A stretch of 64,000 nucleotides of DNA from Montifringilla adamsi (taxonomy: Eukaryota > Chordata > Aves > Passeriformes > Passeridae), in assembly GCA_017590115.1 (NCBI GenBank), contig JAGGNK010008337.1:5633609-5697608 (forward strand), in the 5' to 3' direction. Position 1 is the stretch's first letter; every line of letters begins with the position of its first letter. Shown in pieces: positions 24,191-37,189 of the stretch. Position numbers and translations under genes: made by a program. The notes beneath the pieces are model-generated. The model was not told the DNA's origin, made no database searches, and saw nothing but the letters and a program-made list of their open reading frames with translations.

Positions 24191-25479
24191 CAAAGACAGC
24201 AGACCCAAATCAGCTGTCAGGGCTCTCACTCTCATTTGTTTAACTGCAGGGTTAAAGCCTCTGCACAAGGCTTTTAAAGGGGGGACCTTTTTTATGGGGG
24301 CAGTACCAAGGGAAGAAGGAGCTGGCCACCAGGGGTACCACAACCAATGAGGGAAAGGAGAAACCAGAGGAAGTTGGGACATATGGGGAGAGGAACTGGG
24401 ATGGATCAGTGTTATGCAAGACTCTGTGGGGAAGTCTTTTCCATCTGCCCAGGTGGAGAGAGACTCTATGGTAAGTCTCTCAAGGGGAGGGCTCTGGGGA
24501 AATCCCTGAGGGGAGAAGATCCTGAGGATTCCACAGTCTGGGGCCACAGAGGTGCGGCCAGGGACCTCCTATCTAGGTAGCAAAAGTTAGGCTGAGGTTG
24601 GTGGCTTCTCCCTTGGGAGACCTGTTAAAATTCTTAGAAAAGCATCTTCAGCTAATTTATTGCAATTACAATGGAACCAGACCTCTGTCTGCTTTTAAAC
24701 CAGCAGGAGTTCCCAGGAATGGCTTTGTGGCCATGTGCCTCCTGCCAGCTAGCAATAAACCACATGGCTTTTAAACACCAGCTATGCATCCTCCCAGACT
24801 TGGAGAAGAGTTTGGATTTGTCTTAGCTGATGTACTGTAGAGTGAGGCTTTCTCTGCCTTCAGGATCCTCCCTATGTTCTGGTACAGGAATAAAACCTTC
24901 AGTGAGTCACCCTAGAGGAGGTGAATTGGGCTGATGGACAGAGCAAAGCCTTAGGATGAGACTGGGTCAGGACCAGGGGCAGCAGGCACAAGTCCATTTT
25001 GCTGTTAATGCCTTCCTGTCTGGGAGTTGAATGATGAAAGAAATGAAATATTCAGGAACACTGATATGAGCTGTGGTGGAACAGTGAAGTGAGCTGTTGC
25101 TTGTGTTCTCCCACAGTGCCAGAGTTGAGGAAGCTGAGTCACTCCTGTGCTCCTGAGCAAAGCATTTCCATCCAGCTGACCACTGCAGCACCTTCCTGCA
25201 ACAAGGACCTGCCTCCCTGCTGCTGCCCAGACAGCACCATCCCACTTTCCTGGTCACACCGTAATGGGAATTGGGAAATTGCCTCACTGTGGGAGGCATC
25301 ATGTGCTTGCTCATGAGCTGCTTTAGTAACAGTACTTTTTATTTTCAGATAATGTGTCCTAAATATTCAGTACACACATTCCTGCAATGAAAGACAACAG
25401 CAACAAAAAAATCTGAACAGCTGTTCCTTTGTTGTTCAGCAAAAAAAAAAGGAAAACCAAGCTACAAAGCAGCTCTCCA
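24191..25479. other. Intergenic sequence, no gene recognised
   Basis: A GAGA/GGGGAG-rich, moderately repetitive segment lies at about 24,290-24,560. An A run lies at 25,441-25,450. No coding signal. Confidence 0.5.
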
Positions 25480-25600
25480 AGGTCATATTATTCCTTCACA
25501 GGGGGGAAAATGAGGCTTGAAACATTTCAGTGAGCTTGAGCATTTACTGTGGTGAGTTTTGGGATTTGAACTTTGCTGCCTTGAGATGGGAGTCTTGCTG
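25480..25600 (-). mobile_element. Possible old MIR-like SINE
   Basis: On the + strand the order gggaaaatgaggcttgaaac, then gagcttgagcatttactgt, then gggatttgaactttgctgcc resembles the antisense core of a MIR element. The match is fragmentary. MIRs do survive at low copy in birds, but this could be coincidence. Confidence 0.3.
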
Positions 25601-28600
25601 AAGGACATGTAGCTGTACTATTGCTGCTTGAACTTCACAGAAATCCAGGAGCTACAACCTGGCCCACCCAAATTGCAGAATATCCTATAGTTACAGATGA
25701 TCCCAGAGGAGATCCCAGGAAAGGAGGGAACATTCTCTGTCCCCTCTCTGGATACAAGAGTAAGGCTTGTCTTAATATGACTCCTTTAAAAATAATTTAC
25801 AATCTGTTTTTCATACAAAGCAATTGTGCCTCTTAACCTGACCTGTGCTAAGAGGAAAATTCAGTCTCTGGATTATGGGAGGGTGGTGTGTGCTCATTGA
25901 GATATGCCATTCCTCAGACGGATGAGAGGTCCAGAAATGCTTCCCAGGTGTTTTAAAAACCTATCAGCCTTCCAGCTCCAATTCCAAGAGCTGTTGAAGG
26001 GAGAAATTGCTCCAAGTAGTAGATTACCAAGGTGACATGTGCAGCTGGGGCTTGAGTCAGCGCCTCAGATGTTTCCTTGCAGCAGAGTGGGGAAGTTGAA
26101 ATCTGCAGTTTAGCAGGTGACATGCAGGCCTTTGATGTCAGTCTGCCTTCTGCCCAGTGGGGAGATGCCCAAGAGGTGCAATTCCCTGGCATATCTCACT
26201 TTACTTGACCTGCACCTGCTTCCAGGAGGGAAGGATCCAAGTCTGCTGCTGCTTCTGCACCAAACAAATGGTGCTCTCCCCAGCTGATAATTCCCCTGTC
26301 ATAGCTGATTCTGTGTTCTGTTGCTTTGTTTTTTCATAAAATAAGGGTATCAGGCTGCTTCTCAATCATTTCTATGCTGTGTCTTTGCTGCCAACACGTC
26401 TGGCTCATCAGGAAGCCAGCCCTCCTAATACTCATTAGTGACAGGGAGAAAACCTCTCTGCCATTGCAGGCTTCTGTAGTCACCACAGCCAGAAAACAAT
26501 ATAATAATTATTTAGTTTGGAGGAATCTGAAATTCCTTTGGGTAGATGGAAAGTTCCATGGTTTGTTGAGATCAGAGTGAAGGTTAGTTTTGGGGTATGG
26601 GCAGCTGTGAAATTGCAACAAGGTCTGTCTGCAAACCTCAGTGTTTGAAAAGAGACATCCTGTCGAGTCCTTTAGTGCTGCTGGGGTTTGGATGCTGACC
26701 GTCCAAGGAGCATTAAGGACAGAGATGTGTTGTGGTTCAATGCAGAAGAGCCATGAGACACTGACCCTTGCCCATGTGTTACTTGATAATTTGTCTTCTT
26801 TAGGGCTTCTGGGCAGAAGAAGAGGGGTCAGAAGAGGGGTATATATGGATTTGTAAGAATTTCTGGATAAAGATTACCCTTATATGAACCCAGGAGGTGG
26901 GGACCTCCTGTTTGAGCATCCTTCTCTCTGATGCCCAAATTTGACACTTTGCACAGAGGAGATGTGGTTTGTACAGAGATGGGTTCTCATTTCTGAATCC
27001 ACTTGTGCAGAGAATGGGCCTAATTGCTGAAAAGATCCCCAGGGTTTCCATTTGGAACAGTGCCTCAGGAACTGATGGAGATCGGCAGAGCTTCACAGGA
27101 AAATCTGCCCAGCACCCGTTTGCGTTTGTCTGCCTTCAGCAAAAGCTATCAAGTTAATGCTAATTTAAATTCTCACTTAGGCATCTGTAGGTATAATTGC
27201 ATAAAGCACTGCACATTAAATTACATCCACACATGGGTTTGGATTCAGAGTCTTCCGAAAGACTACATATGTTAGCCTATTTCCAAAATGCACTGGCCAC
27301 TGAAGACCCAGTGCTGTTATGCACCCCTATTTTTCTTGGAAACATAATGATCTAACCTTACCCTGAGTTAATTATACCCTGCTACCAGTTCAATTCCCAC
27401 AGCTCTCCCATGTCATTGGGAAGCAGCACCCTTAATATTTTATGAACCATTTTACTGATGGCTCCCAAGTCTATGGATTGCACTAGTTGGTCAGGATGGG
27501 TAAATAAAACCCACAAATTCAACAGAAGCTTAAATCTCAGTTGTATCATGCTGTAATTAATCACTACAGCTATGTAATGCCTGGAACCAGGCGTCGAAAG
27601 CAAAGCCAACCTGAAACCTGCATGGAAAGCAGAGCCAGAGGGTAAGTCTAATCTGCATATACCTTGTTTTTAGGATGCCACAGTTGTTGGATTTTATTTA
27701 TTTATTTTTTTTTAAAGTTTTATTTCACATCTTTAATGTGTGCCTTTAAAGAGAAGCAATTCCTGTCCCTTGGAGCTCCCAGGGAGGACCTGATGTGAGT
27801 GTGTCCCTTGATGGCACCAGCAGCATTCCGGTCATCCCACCAAGGGGTGAGGACACCTGTCCTGTGACACAGCTGAGTCTCCAGGGGAATTGTGTCTGCT
27901 GGGCCAGTTTGCAAGGGGGAAGGTTGCTGTTGTCATTGGACACTTCACAACTCAGTCCTTGAAAAATTGCTAATACCTAGTTTTGGGTGTCACATAACTT
28001 CAGTGGCCTTCTGCTCAGCCTGCGCATGCTGCTCTCAGCACTGAGCTGTCTTAACACTGCATTAATGTTTTCTCCTCTTTGTGCATGTGCAGAATTGAAA
28101 TCCCTCTTGGGGAGGAAGCTTATTCCAAGTAAATTCCTAAACAATCAGCTGAAAAAAACCCTGAAACATTCTTTCACTTGATTTGCTACTCCCTGCCAAA
28201 TGCATATGCATGCCAGGTCTTGAGCCTGGTACTGGAGCTGAGCCTTGAAGAAGGAATTGTCTACACAAGGCTTCTCCTTCAGTTTTGGGATCCAGTGCTG
28301 AGTTCAACCAAGTCTGGTGAAAGAAGTGATCATAAATACACCATGTTTCTGTGTGGCTCATGAAAAATAAAGAGCAGGTTTGGCCCAAGGCAGGTGTTGT
28401 GGTCAGATCCTGTCTGCTTTGCGTGGGGTTTTTGGTCTCTGGGGACCCTCTTGTGTGGGGCAGGAGTTCATGTTGCCAGCATCTCCTGCTGGGCTTCACT
28501 CCCAGACCCTCCATTAATGATTTCTGAGGATTATCTGGCTCCACTGGCCAAAGATGCTCTGCTAAGACACCTTCTCCTTCAATTCTTTCAGGTCCCATCA

Positions 28601-29989
28601 GCTTTCACAGCCTTATATGTTTTTAAATCCTTTGACATTTGAAACACTGTTCCCCTGCAAGGCCTTCTCCTAAATCCCAGCTTCTCAGAAGGCCCAAGGG
28701 GACAGTGTTGGCCAAGTGTGGAGCTGTTCTGGGTTTGTTGCTGGTGCCCTGTAGTGTTCAGAGGTGCTCTGCTGGTTCTGCCTATCACTTTGATGGGGAA
28801 GAAGTGAACTGGGATATGATAAATCACTAAATTGTCACTTCTAAATGTTGCTTGGGATGTAAACATTGTGTGTAAACCCTCCTAAATAGTGCTACATTTG
28901 TCTGCTATATTTGTTCCCTCCCACCCCACCACTGCTGCTCTAAGTATGATCTCTTAGTAGCTCAGTCTTTCTTTGTGTTTCGTTTGATATTTATGCCCAC
29001 TTTCCCCAGATCTCTGGGGGTTCTTTTTAAAATTTGATATTGATTTTTTTTCTTGGTTTAAAAATACCCTGAAATACACACACACACACACAAAAGAAGC
29101 AGGTCTCCATGGTTCAGCCCTGAGTGGTAAAGGAAGAGCAACAGGAAGAGTGGTTTGTGGTGCTGGAGAAAGTCTCTGCAAGGTTTAAAGGAGCATCCCA
29201 TTTCACAGATGGCTTTTCTTTTCTTTTTTTTTTTTTTTTTTTTTAATGGGTTATGGTGCTGGGAGGATCTGGAAAGAATGCAAGTCCCTCATCCCAGGTT
29301 GGATGTCTTGTTCTTAAAAATGTGTGCTTTCAGCTCTTGGAGAGCATAGTTTTAGATTCTTATATCTTGGTGGTTCTGTTGTTTTTTTTTATTTACCTCC
29401 CCTTCTCCTCCCTTTTCCTGCCCTCACTCCCCCGATGGCTGCAGGGATGCGGTTCAGGCACTCATCACTGCTCTGTAACTTCTTTACAGAGCTAAAACTG
29501 ACCGGGTCTTTCACCCTCCTCTCAGAGCAGTGGCACAGAGTGAGGCACGTGGCAGGGCAGGGGTTTTATCTGCTCTTCTGGTTTGATGTTTAACACACGA
29601 GGCAGAACCCCAAGCACCTGATCACCGTGTGCAGCAGAGCACACTGACAGCAACGCAGTGGCTGCACGACAACCACGATCAATCTGATAGAAGGAAGGGT
29701 TTAAGGCTTCTAACAGTGACATGGAGACTGAGCTGAGCTGAACCTGGCTCTAGCTTAATCCCTGATCTGTGTAAAGCCCTCTTCTGTGTTTTCCAGAGGC
29801 TGGGACAGCCGGAGAGGTTGCTCTCCACGAGCACAGGATGGCAGCTGTGTGCTAAAACTTGCTGAGCTGCCTCCCCGGTATGTGATGGGGTCGTGAGGGA
29901 TTTAAAAGAAAAACTATTACAGTGTCTTTGTCAGTCTTCTATCCTCACTTAAGCTGGCTATTGGTGATTTGCAGTATTTTTTTCTAAGT
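25601..29989. other. Intergenic sequence with simple repeats
   Basis: No gene is supported. A (CA)n run lies at 29,075-29,092, T runs at about 27,701-27,715 and 29,219-29,245. No named interspersed repeat was recognised by eye. Confidence 0.5.
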
Positions 29990-30330
29990 GAAAACCAAAT
30001 GCTTTCACTTTATAAATAAATATGCTACGAAGAGGGCTTCAAAGGAAAGATGATTAGTTACTATCCAACTGTTGCTAAATTCATTGGTGGATGGTCCATA
30101 TCCTGCATTTTTTAATGTCACTGATACATGATACAGACCATTCCCAAGCTGTTTGATAGTTATTTATCAGCCATCTGTATCAGCATCATCTGCATGACCA
30201 ATGACAGCCTCAAAAGCAGGAAGGGGAGAAAGGGGTTAAGCTGTCGGCAGGAAAGGGAAGGCAGAAACCAAGCAGCAAACAATTGGCACCTGGGCTCCAT
30301 TGAAGACTAAAAATGGAAGAAAATGGCTTA
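29990..30330. promoter_or_regulatory. Candidate conserved non-coding element
   Basis: The segment is compact, non-repetitive and dense in binding-site-like words: E-box CATCTG/CATATC forms, GATTAGTTA, TTATCAGCCATCTGTATCAG and CATCATCTGCATGACC. It has no coding potential beyond a 60-codon chance frame. The call is an impression from composition and motif density. No alignment was available, so it is only a candidate. Confidence 0.25.
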
Positions 30331-30848
30331 ATTGAAAAATCTGCCTATTGTGTGTGCAGTCTCCAAGGGGAAACAAACAAACCCATTCGAAGGAAGAGGA
30401 AAAAAAAAGGCAAAGAATTAAAAAATCCTGTGCTGTTGTGCAGAATTGGGGGGTTTAACTCTTCCCAGTCTCGGTCAGAAATATTTTCATAACCAAACCA
30501 TCTCCCTTGTTAAAGCATTTAGTTGGATTGAGTAATTTCTTAAGTCCTCCTAGCATCTTCCATCGCTAGCTGGAGCTATTGGAGATTCCCAGGGTAATGT
30601 TGGATGCGTTGAAAACCCTGGTTGTGGTGGGATGAGTGGGGGGATGATCCCTGATTTCTATTAGTTTTCCATAAAAATACCATAAAAATATGGATCTCAG
30701 TTTTTTCTCTCACTTCAGTGTTGTTTAGAAGGTCTCTGTAAGGTTCCTAGACGTGCTTTCAATATACTTCTACTTTAATTTTAGTATGAACTTTCTCTAG
30801 ATTTCACTGGCTTCTGTAGGTTTCCACTGCACAATAAAACAATCAGGT

Positions 30849-31698
30849 GCTTTTTTGCTTCTCAAACCCTTTTGATAATCTTTCTTTTTTCAGTTTTTTT
30901 TTTTTTTCCCAGCTCAGCAGTGAGTTGCTAAGATCCCCTGAAAACAGTCTGGGAACTCTCATATATTACTCCTGGACCTGATCCATAATGAGGAGGGCTT
31001 ACACCACCAAGCGTGGGGTTCTCTGCTGTGTGTGGCACACATCCCTTTATTGGATTATCAGTGAGGAATGACCCCTTATTTACACAGGATTCACCAGAAT
31101 TTCTACTTTGATAAATACTGGATAAGCTGGCCCAGTCCCAGCTTCTTTGGACAAGTATCTTTTGAGCTTTTGCTCCTAATACTGCTGGGAGGATGCAAGG
31201 TGTAATTTTACTGAATTATCACATCAATTTGTATTTTGCAGAGCACAAAAGTGCTTCAGCCCAGGGCTTTTTTGCTTCTCAAACCCTTTTGAGAATCTTT
31301 CTTTTTTCAGTGTTTTTTTTTTTTTTTTTTTTTTTTTTTTTCCCAGCTCAGCAGTGAGTTGCTAAGATCCCCTGAAAACAGTCTGGGAACTCTCATATAT
31401 TACTCCTGGACCTGATCCATAATGAGGAGGGCTTACACCACCAAGCGTGGGGTTCTCTGCTGTGTGTGGCACACATCCCTTTATTGGATTATCAGTGAGG
31501 AATGACCCCTTATTTACACAGGATTCACCAGAATTTCTACTTTGATAAATACTGGATAAGCTGGCCCAGTCCCAGCTTCTTTGGACAAGTATCTTTTGAG
31601 CTTTTGCTCCTAATATTGCTGGGAGGATGCAAGGTGTAATTTTACTGAATTATCACATCAATTTGTATTTTGCAGAGCACAAAAGTGCTTCAGCCCAG
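30849..31698. repeat. Near-perfect ~417-bp tandem duplication
   Basis: Unit 1 spans about 30,849-31,265 and unit 2 about 31,266-31,698. Both begin gcttttttgcttctcaaacc and end cacaaaagtgcttcagccca. By eye the units differ at three places only: gataatc versus gagaatc, an expanded T run in unit 2 (about 31,314-31,341), and ctgctg versus ttgctg near the end. The unit matches no repeat family that I recognise and lies in otherwise unique sequence. Confidence 0.92.
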
Positions 31699-31960
31699 TT
31701 GTCTGCCATAAGAAATGCCACAGCCTGGCAAGCATCACCTTGAGCACTGCAGGCTCTGGACTTGAGCAGGCAAAATCCCATCTGCAGTGAGGTATGAGCC
31801 CCAAGTCCTGTAGGAGCTCAGTTCTTCCCATAACAATACAGATATACCTTGTGCTCTTTGTTCTGCCTCTTAATTTTTTTTTATTTCTCTGATTGTTGAC
31901 TTGCTACTTGTGCACTTTTGGGAAGTTATGTTTGACTGTGACTGCTTCGCAGAATTTTAA

Positions 31961-32115
31961 ATCAGAGAACTATAGAAGGGTGTGGCTGGAAGGGACCTAA
32001 AGGATGGTCTGATTCCTTTCCTTCAGTCTTGGGCAGGGACACCTTCCACTAGACAAGCTTGCTCAGAGTTCCATCCAGCCTGGCCTTGAGTATTTCCAGA
32101 GGGCCTCTCCGTGTT
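31961..32115 (-). mobile_element. CR1 LINE 3' fragment
   Basis: The + strand reads atcagagaactatagaaggg, GGCTGGAAGGGACCTAAAGG, GGGCAGGGACACCTTCCACT and ATCCAGCCTGGCCTTGAGTA, which is the reverse complement of a CR1 3' end of about 155 bp. Confidence 0.9.
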
Positions 32116-35100
32116 TAACCTTGCTGTTGAAAAAGTCTGTTGTGGGCAGTGTCAAAGGCTGAGGATGGAATTAATTTTAGGCTATTCATAGTTGAAACCA
32201 GAAGACTTTCCCTTCCAAATTTGGCCAAAGGAACTTAAGGATTTGGTTTCTCTGCTGTAAGGTATCTCCAGCAATGACTTCATTAGGCAGTAAATTGCCT
32301 TGTCATTTATTTTCTGTAATTCTTTTGGGGGCACAATATTCCTAAAAATATTTTCATGTGCATTTTGCTAAAGCAGTTGTACTGGTTCTGAGGATTTAGT
32401 GCCTGAAACAGTAGTAGTGGAGGGTTCCTGTTATACTGAACTTCTCTAGCTGTGCCTGGAGCTGCTGCAGCATCTTGGTGACATTCAGGTTTTTGTCTTG
32501 ATTCTGTTCTATAAAGCTTGCTAACCTCAGTGCTGTAGTTTCAGGGAATTAGGAATCTCCTTGCAAATGCAACAAAGGGCTGCTGACCTTGAGGCACTAA
32601 AAAGTGCCTCAAACCCATATCTGAGTCTCAAAAATATCTTTACAATTCTGACCAGGGGTGATGGTGGTGCTGCTAAATCCTTCTGTTAACATGGGACCTT
32701 TGTTGGTTTGAGCACTCCCCAGAAACTCAGAAGCTCTGGATCTCAGGTTTCATTTACGTTTTGGGGTTTTTTTTTGAAACATTTTACACAGTATCACTAT
32801 ATCCTTGGAGTTATCTATGGTGCACCAAAGCTGCAGCACCTTGTGCATATTTTCCCTCTCTTTCTGGTGTAACAAACCCTTAATTGTGCTATAAAGAATG
32901 GCAAAGCTCAAACAGCCGAGTCTTCTACCCCAAGTGTTCTGCAGCTTGGGGTGGTGAATGCTGGCTGGGCTGGGTTGCTGGAGCTTTCTGTCCCCTAAAC
33001 AAGCTTCTGAAGGTGTCCTGCCTGTTTACCAGGAGGTGTCCATACTGTTGAGATGCAGGTGTGGGAGCAGGGAATGAGCACAAAGGATGTCTGTAGAGAG
33101 AAGAAATACTATTCCGCAGAGAGGAGCTTGGCTAACTAGATGACTGCACATTCAGAGAGCTACTTGCTGGCAGTCCTACTCCAAGGGGACTTTTTCTCAT
33201 CTACCTTTAACAGAAGCACAGGCACCAGAAGTTTGACTCACTGCATTATGGAGGTAACTCCCCTGCAGGTGATCAGAGTGTCCTTTGCAGACCAGCTCCA
33301 CGCCCTGCTCTCACATTACCATCTTTCATATTGTTAACAAAAATAATACTGCCAGAGCATCAGGAGTTCAGCTGTCTGGCTAAAAACAGCCTGCAGAGCT
33401 GTGGTGTATTCCTGCCTTTTTACTTTGAGACTTGCAGCAGCATTGAGTCATCAAAGCACAGCCAGCAGAGAGTGGCAGAGCAAGGGTGTCACGGAGCTGG
33501 TGCCTCCAGAATTGAGGATTTAATGCCTGTTTGTGTCACACACAGAGTGGGTTCAGAATCAGGTCTGTAACTACAAATCTCCATTGTGAAGCTGGTCCAT
33601 GTTTGAAAAGTGTGGAAGAGTCCTGAGTGTGGGAGTGCAGGAGGGGCAGGGGCTGCAGTGCCTGGGCACAGCTGGGAAGGAGAGAGGGGTTGAGTTGCTG
33701 GGTGTAGCAACCACCTTCCCTATGCTTAACTCTGGCTGTACCTTCAGTCCTTCATCAGCCAAGGTTTTACCTTGATCTTCCAGAAAGGCAGCCCATGGGG
33801 AGAATGACGGTATTAGAAAAGGCTTTTAGCTAATTAAATTTGAGCTTAAAGACTCCAGGAGAAAAAGAACTTCATAAATTCACATCTACTTCGACGTCAG
33901 ACACAGATCACCCCTGCTGCCACATCACGGAGCAGCTCCAGCAGGGAACAGCCACCTCCTCAAGGAATAGAGCAGGCATGAGCTCAGTGTGGAGGCACCA
34001 ATGGCACTGCCAGCACAGCAGCTGATTAATATTTCAGAGGACACAAGTAAGTGGTGACTTTGTGGCAGATGATACCAGCCAATATCCCACGTGCTCCTGT
34101 GATGTTTGTGCATCTGCTTCCTTCGCTAATCCTGTGCCTCTAAAAACAAAAATAAATGGGAAAATGTATCAATTTGCTATCACGCTTATTTGTAATAAGG
34201 GGTTCTCTGTTAGGTGGCAAGGCTGGGCACAGGATGAGGCCTGAGCATGTATTATTAACACCATCTATTTGCTTACAGCTCTGGAAAGCAACGTGGAGAG
34301 AATAAGAGTTAAGCTTATGGGTAAAGCACACCACAGGGATGCTCCAGCCCCAAGAAAACACACACTCAGGAAGTTTAATTCAAACCTAAATTAAGTTACA
34401 TTTTAAAGAGAAGCCCAAAGTTGCTAAAATGTAGAAATGCAAAAATAAGCACACAAACCACCTTAATTCTTCCCTGAATTAATGTTACAAGTGGAAATGT
34501 TAATTTGGGATTTTTCTCTTTCATTAGTTAGTCTCCAACCAAATTCACTTAGTCATGGTTACTTGTCTAATTAGTGAGGAAGGAAGAATTAGGGCTGTTG
34601 TCTTCAATGAGGAAATTAAAATAAAAGTGGTTTCCACCCTCAAATATCTGAGAACAAGCTCTCTTTCCAGATCACGGGGCCTGCTCTCTCTTACTCATTC
34701 CTCTCCCCAGCATTATATTACCCCTGACGCTCTCTTTCTCTTTTATGATACTTTCTGGCATGCTAGTACTTATTAAAGAAAAAAAAAATGAAAACTTCAT
34801 ACACAGAGGGTTCTGAGACATAAAATTGTTATGGATAACAGTGCAAAAGCTGTCTCTTCTTTTTTCTGCTTTTGGCACTTTTATAGCGTGCCGAGGCTTA
34901 GGGAGCTGTTTTGTCTTTAGCGCGTACGATAGACAGGCAGAAAACTGATGCTGCCTGCTTTGCTTCCCAGAGCTTTTCAGTTTGCTCTGCTGTCCTCTTG
35001 GAGTGAAATGAAGGTCTGTTTGCTCTGCAAGGCCACTGTCTGGAGCGTGTCACTTCCAGGTGACCAGCCCTAACCCTCCCCAAGCACTCTGCCAGAGGGC

Positions 35101-35398
35101 CAGGCCATGCTGTCTGCGTCGGAATCGGAGCTGAGGGCAAAAGATAATTCGTTTGGTGGGGCTTAGGAAGCAGACAAGTCTGTAGTTTCTCATCTGCTGG
35201 AGTGAGACAATCAAGCTTCAAAAGCCTTTTGCTTCCCATATTCCCCTATTTATATAATTCAGGCTGCTGTGTAAGTAGAAGAGCCCCTTGATAGTCAGAG
35301 CGCTGATTCCACTGGCTTTTGGACCAGAGTCAAACACAAGATGAGTATTCAAAATTTGCTTGGCACAAGAAGTCCTTTCTGCCTTGCAGTTCATCCTT
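32116..35398. other. Intergenic sequence, no gene recognised
   Basis: There is no supported gene or interspersed repeat. AT-rich stretches near 34,060-34,270 and 34,380-34,560 contain several homeodomain-type cores and could include regulatory DNA, but nothing decisive is visible. Confidence 0.5.
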
Positions 35399-35540
35399 AT
35401 CCCTGGAAGTGCTCAAGGCCGGGTTGGATTGGGATCTGAGCAACCTGGTCTAGTGGAAGGTGTCCTTGGCTGTGGCAGCAGGATTGGAACCAGATGATCT
35501 TTCAGGTTCCTTCCAAATCAAACCAGTCCATGATTCTGTG
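35399..35540 (+). mobile_element. CR1 LINE 3' end
   Basis: The order tatccctggaagtgctcaag, GAGCAACCTGGTCTAGTGGA, CAGGTTCCTTCCAAATCAAA and ccatgattctgtg is a CR1 3' terminus of about 140 bp. Confidence 0.92.
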
Positions 35541-35818
35541 CTCCCTGCACCGAAGCCTGTGGGCAGGAATGGAGCTCTCTTCCCTCAAACCCAAGAGGTT
35601 CATAGCCTAAATGTTTTCACCTTTCTGCTAGCTCTCATGAGATTTCGAAGTGCTTGTGCAGTCTGAGTGCTGCTCCTGAATCTTAGTGAGCACCTATGTG
35701 TTGGCTTCCTTGGGCAGGGAGGCCCCAGCTCAGCTGGCTGGAGCTAATAAATAACTAATATTTAGTGCTATTAACTCCAAAGTTGTGAGTACAGGCCATT
35801 CTCTTAAGAGTTGCACTC

Positions 35819-35866
35819 ACTGATGTTTGTGGGTCTCTTCCAACTCAGAATATTCTAAGATTTTGA
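35819..35866 (+). mobile_element. CR1-type LINE 3' tip (second subfamily style)
   Basis: It carries TTTGTGGGTCTCTTCCAACT then cagaatattctaagatt. The GTGGGTCyCTTCCAACTC wording differs from the more common tail at 35.4 kb, which suggests another CR1 subfamily. Confidence 0.75.
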
Positions 35867-37018
35867 GATCTCTCCTTGCCTCTTTTTGAATGCAGCTCAG
35901 TCTAGGGCCATTTAAAGACACTTCCTTTGTGCTGGAAGAGAGAGTGAGCAACTGATGTCTTCACCTGCTCTGTGCTGCTAAGGTCTGTGCTTTCCCATTG
36001 TAGTTGATCAGGTTTGAGGAACAACTTAGACCTCAGTGCAGGAAAATGGGCAGCCACTGCCTTTGACCTTTCATTGTTCTCCTCAAGGAGCTACAGCTGT
36101 GGGAATGAACAAGTTGGGCTATAGTATTTCAACAGCTGCTGTTGACAGGGCTAATAAATGTGATTTTTAACTGCTTCCTGGGAAAAGCCAAAGTATGTTT
36201 CATACAGGATGTGATGCACAAACTGTGGTTTCCTTGAAAAACCCATGACCGTACTATGGAAGTTGAACTTAACAATGCAATTGTGAGACAGAAGAGTTTT
36301 ATTTGTGGTTTAAGTGCAAAGCTTCAATACAGAATTAAGTGGGGCACTATTAGGGTAGCTCCCTGCAACTGCTTACTGAAATAAAGATACCCAAGAGCAA
36401 AAGCAGAAATATATAATTTTTTAAGTACTCAATAAGCTCTGAACAAGAATGTCGTGTTTTAATTCTGAAATAAGGAGACTAGTGTCAGTTCATCCTTCTT
36501 AAGGTGCAAGCTGCTGGGACTATAGGTTTCATGAAACTCTCAGCTTTCCTTTTTCTTGTGTGTTTTTTTTTAAGACTTGCAAGTTTTAGGATTTTTAGGA
36601 AAAATGCTGCAAATGCAACCCAAATGTATGCTTGAAAGTCTGGAGCATGTCAGAATAAATAAAAGGCAACTCAATTGGTTATTTCAATTCAAGTCACAGC
36701 ACTTTCAGAGGCTTGTTTTGGCACAATAAATTAGCTCCTCTGTGCTTTTTCACCTTCCACTGAAGCAGTGGGAGCTTTACAAGTACTGTTTCATAATACT
36801 CAAACAACCTACTAATGCTTTCGTTTCCCATCAATTTGTTGCCAGGCACAAAGGGGTTTAATAACAAAATGATTGATGACTCTATTTAAACAGCACATTA
36901 GCCTAATGATGTACAAAAGTGTAGCAGAGTTGTTAGCCTGTGCACAAACGTGTCCCTCAAAGAGCGGCTGCGGGTGCCCGGCCTGATGTCCGAATTGGTT
37001 TGCTCATCTCCTGCCACC
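35867..37018. other. Intergenic sequence with a candidate regulatory patch
   Basis: No gene. Around 36,840-37,010 an AT-rich, non-repetitive segment contains TGATTGATGAC (36,870-36,880), similar to PBX/MEIS composite sites, next to a small GC-rich patch near 36,960-37,000. Confidence 0.4.
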
Positions 37019-37189
37019 TACGCATTCCCTGAAAATTCCCTTCACCCAGGATTTTTCTCCCATTCTTAGGTATAGCTTAGTATTGCAGTCTTTAATATAA
37101 TATGCTATCATAAAATTATAAATTAGCCTTCTGAGAACATGGAGTCAGATTCATCATTCCTTCCTTCCTTGGGGCATCCCACAAATACA
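37019..37189 (+). mobile_element. LTR family A copy, internally deleted
   Basis: The left part (ttccctgaaaattcccttca, then cccaggatttttctccc) and the right part (taatataatatgctatcata, CCTTCTGAGAACATGGAGTC, ending caaataca) match the two ends of the LTR at 42,900-43,305. The middle, roughly 235 bases, is missing. Its AATAAA has decayed to ATAAATT-like sequence, so this copy is older or more damaged than the others. Confidence 0.75.

Noticed and set aside
30894..30915. Polypyrimidine tract plus CAG as a splice acceptor of an unknown exon
   Set aside because: The sequence following it has no sustained open frame or donor that would define an exon.
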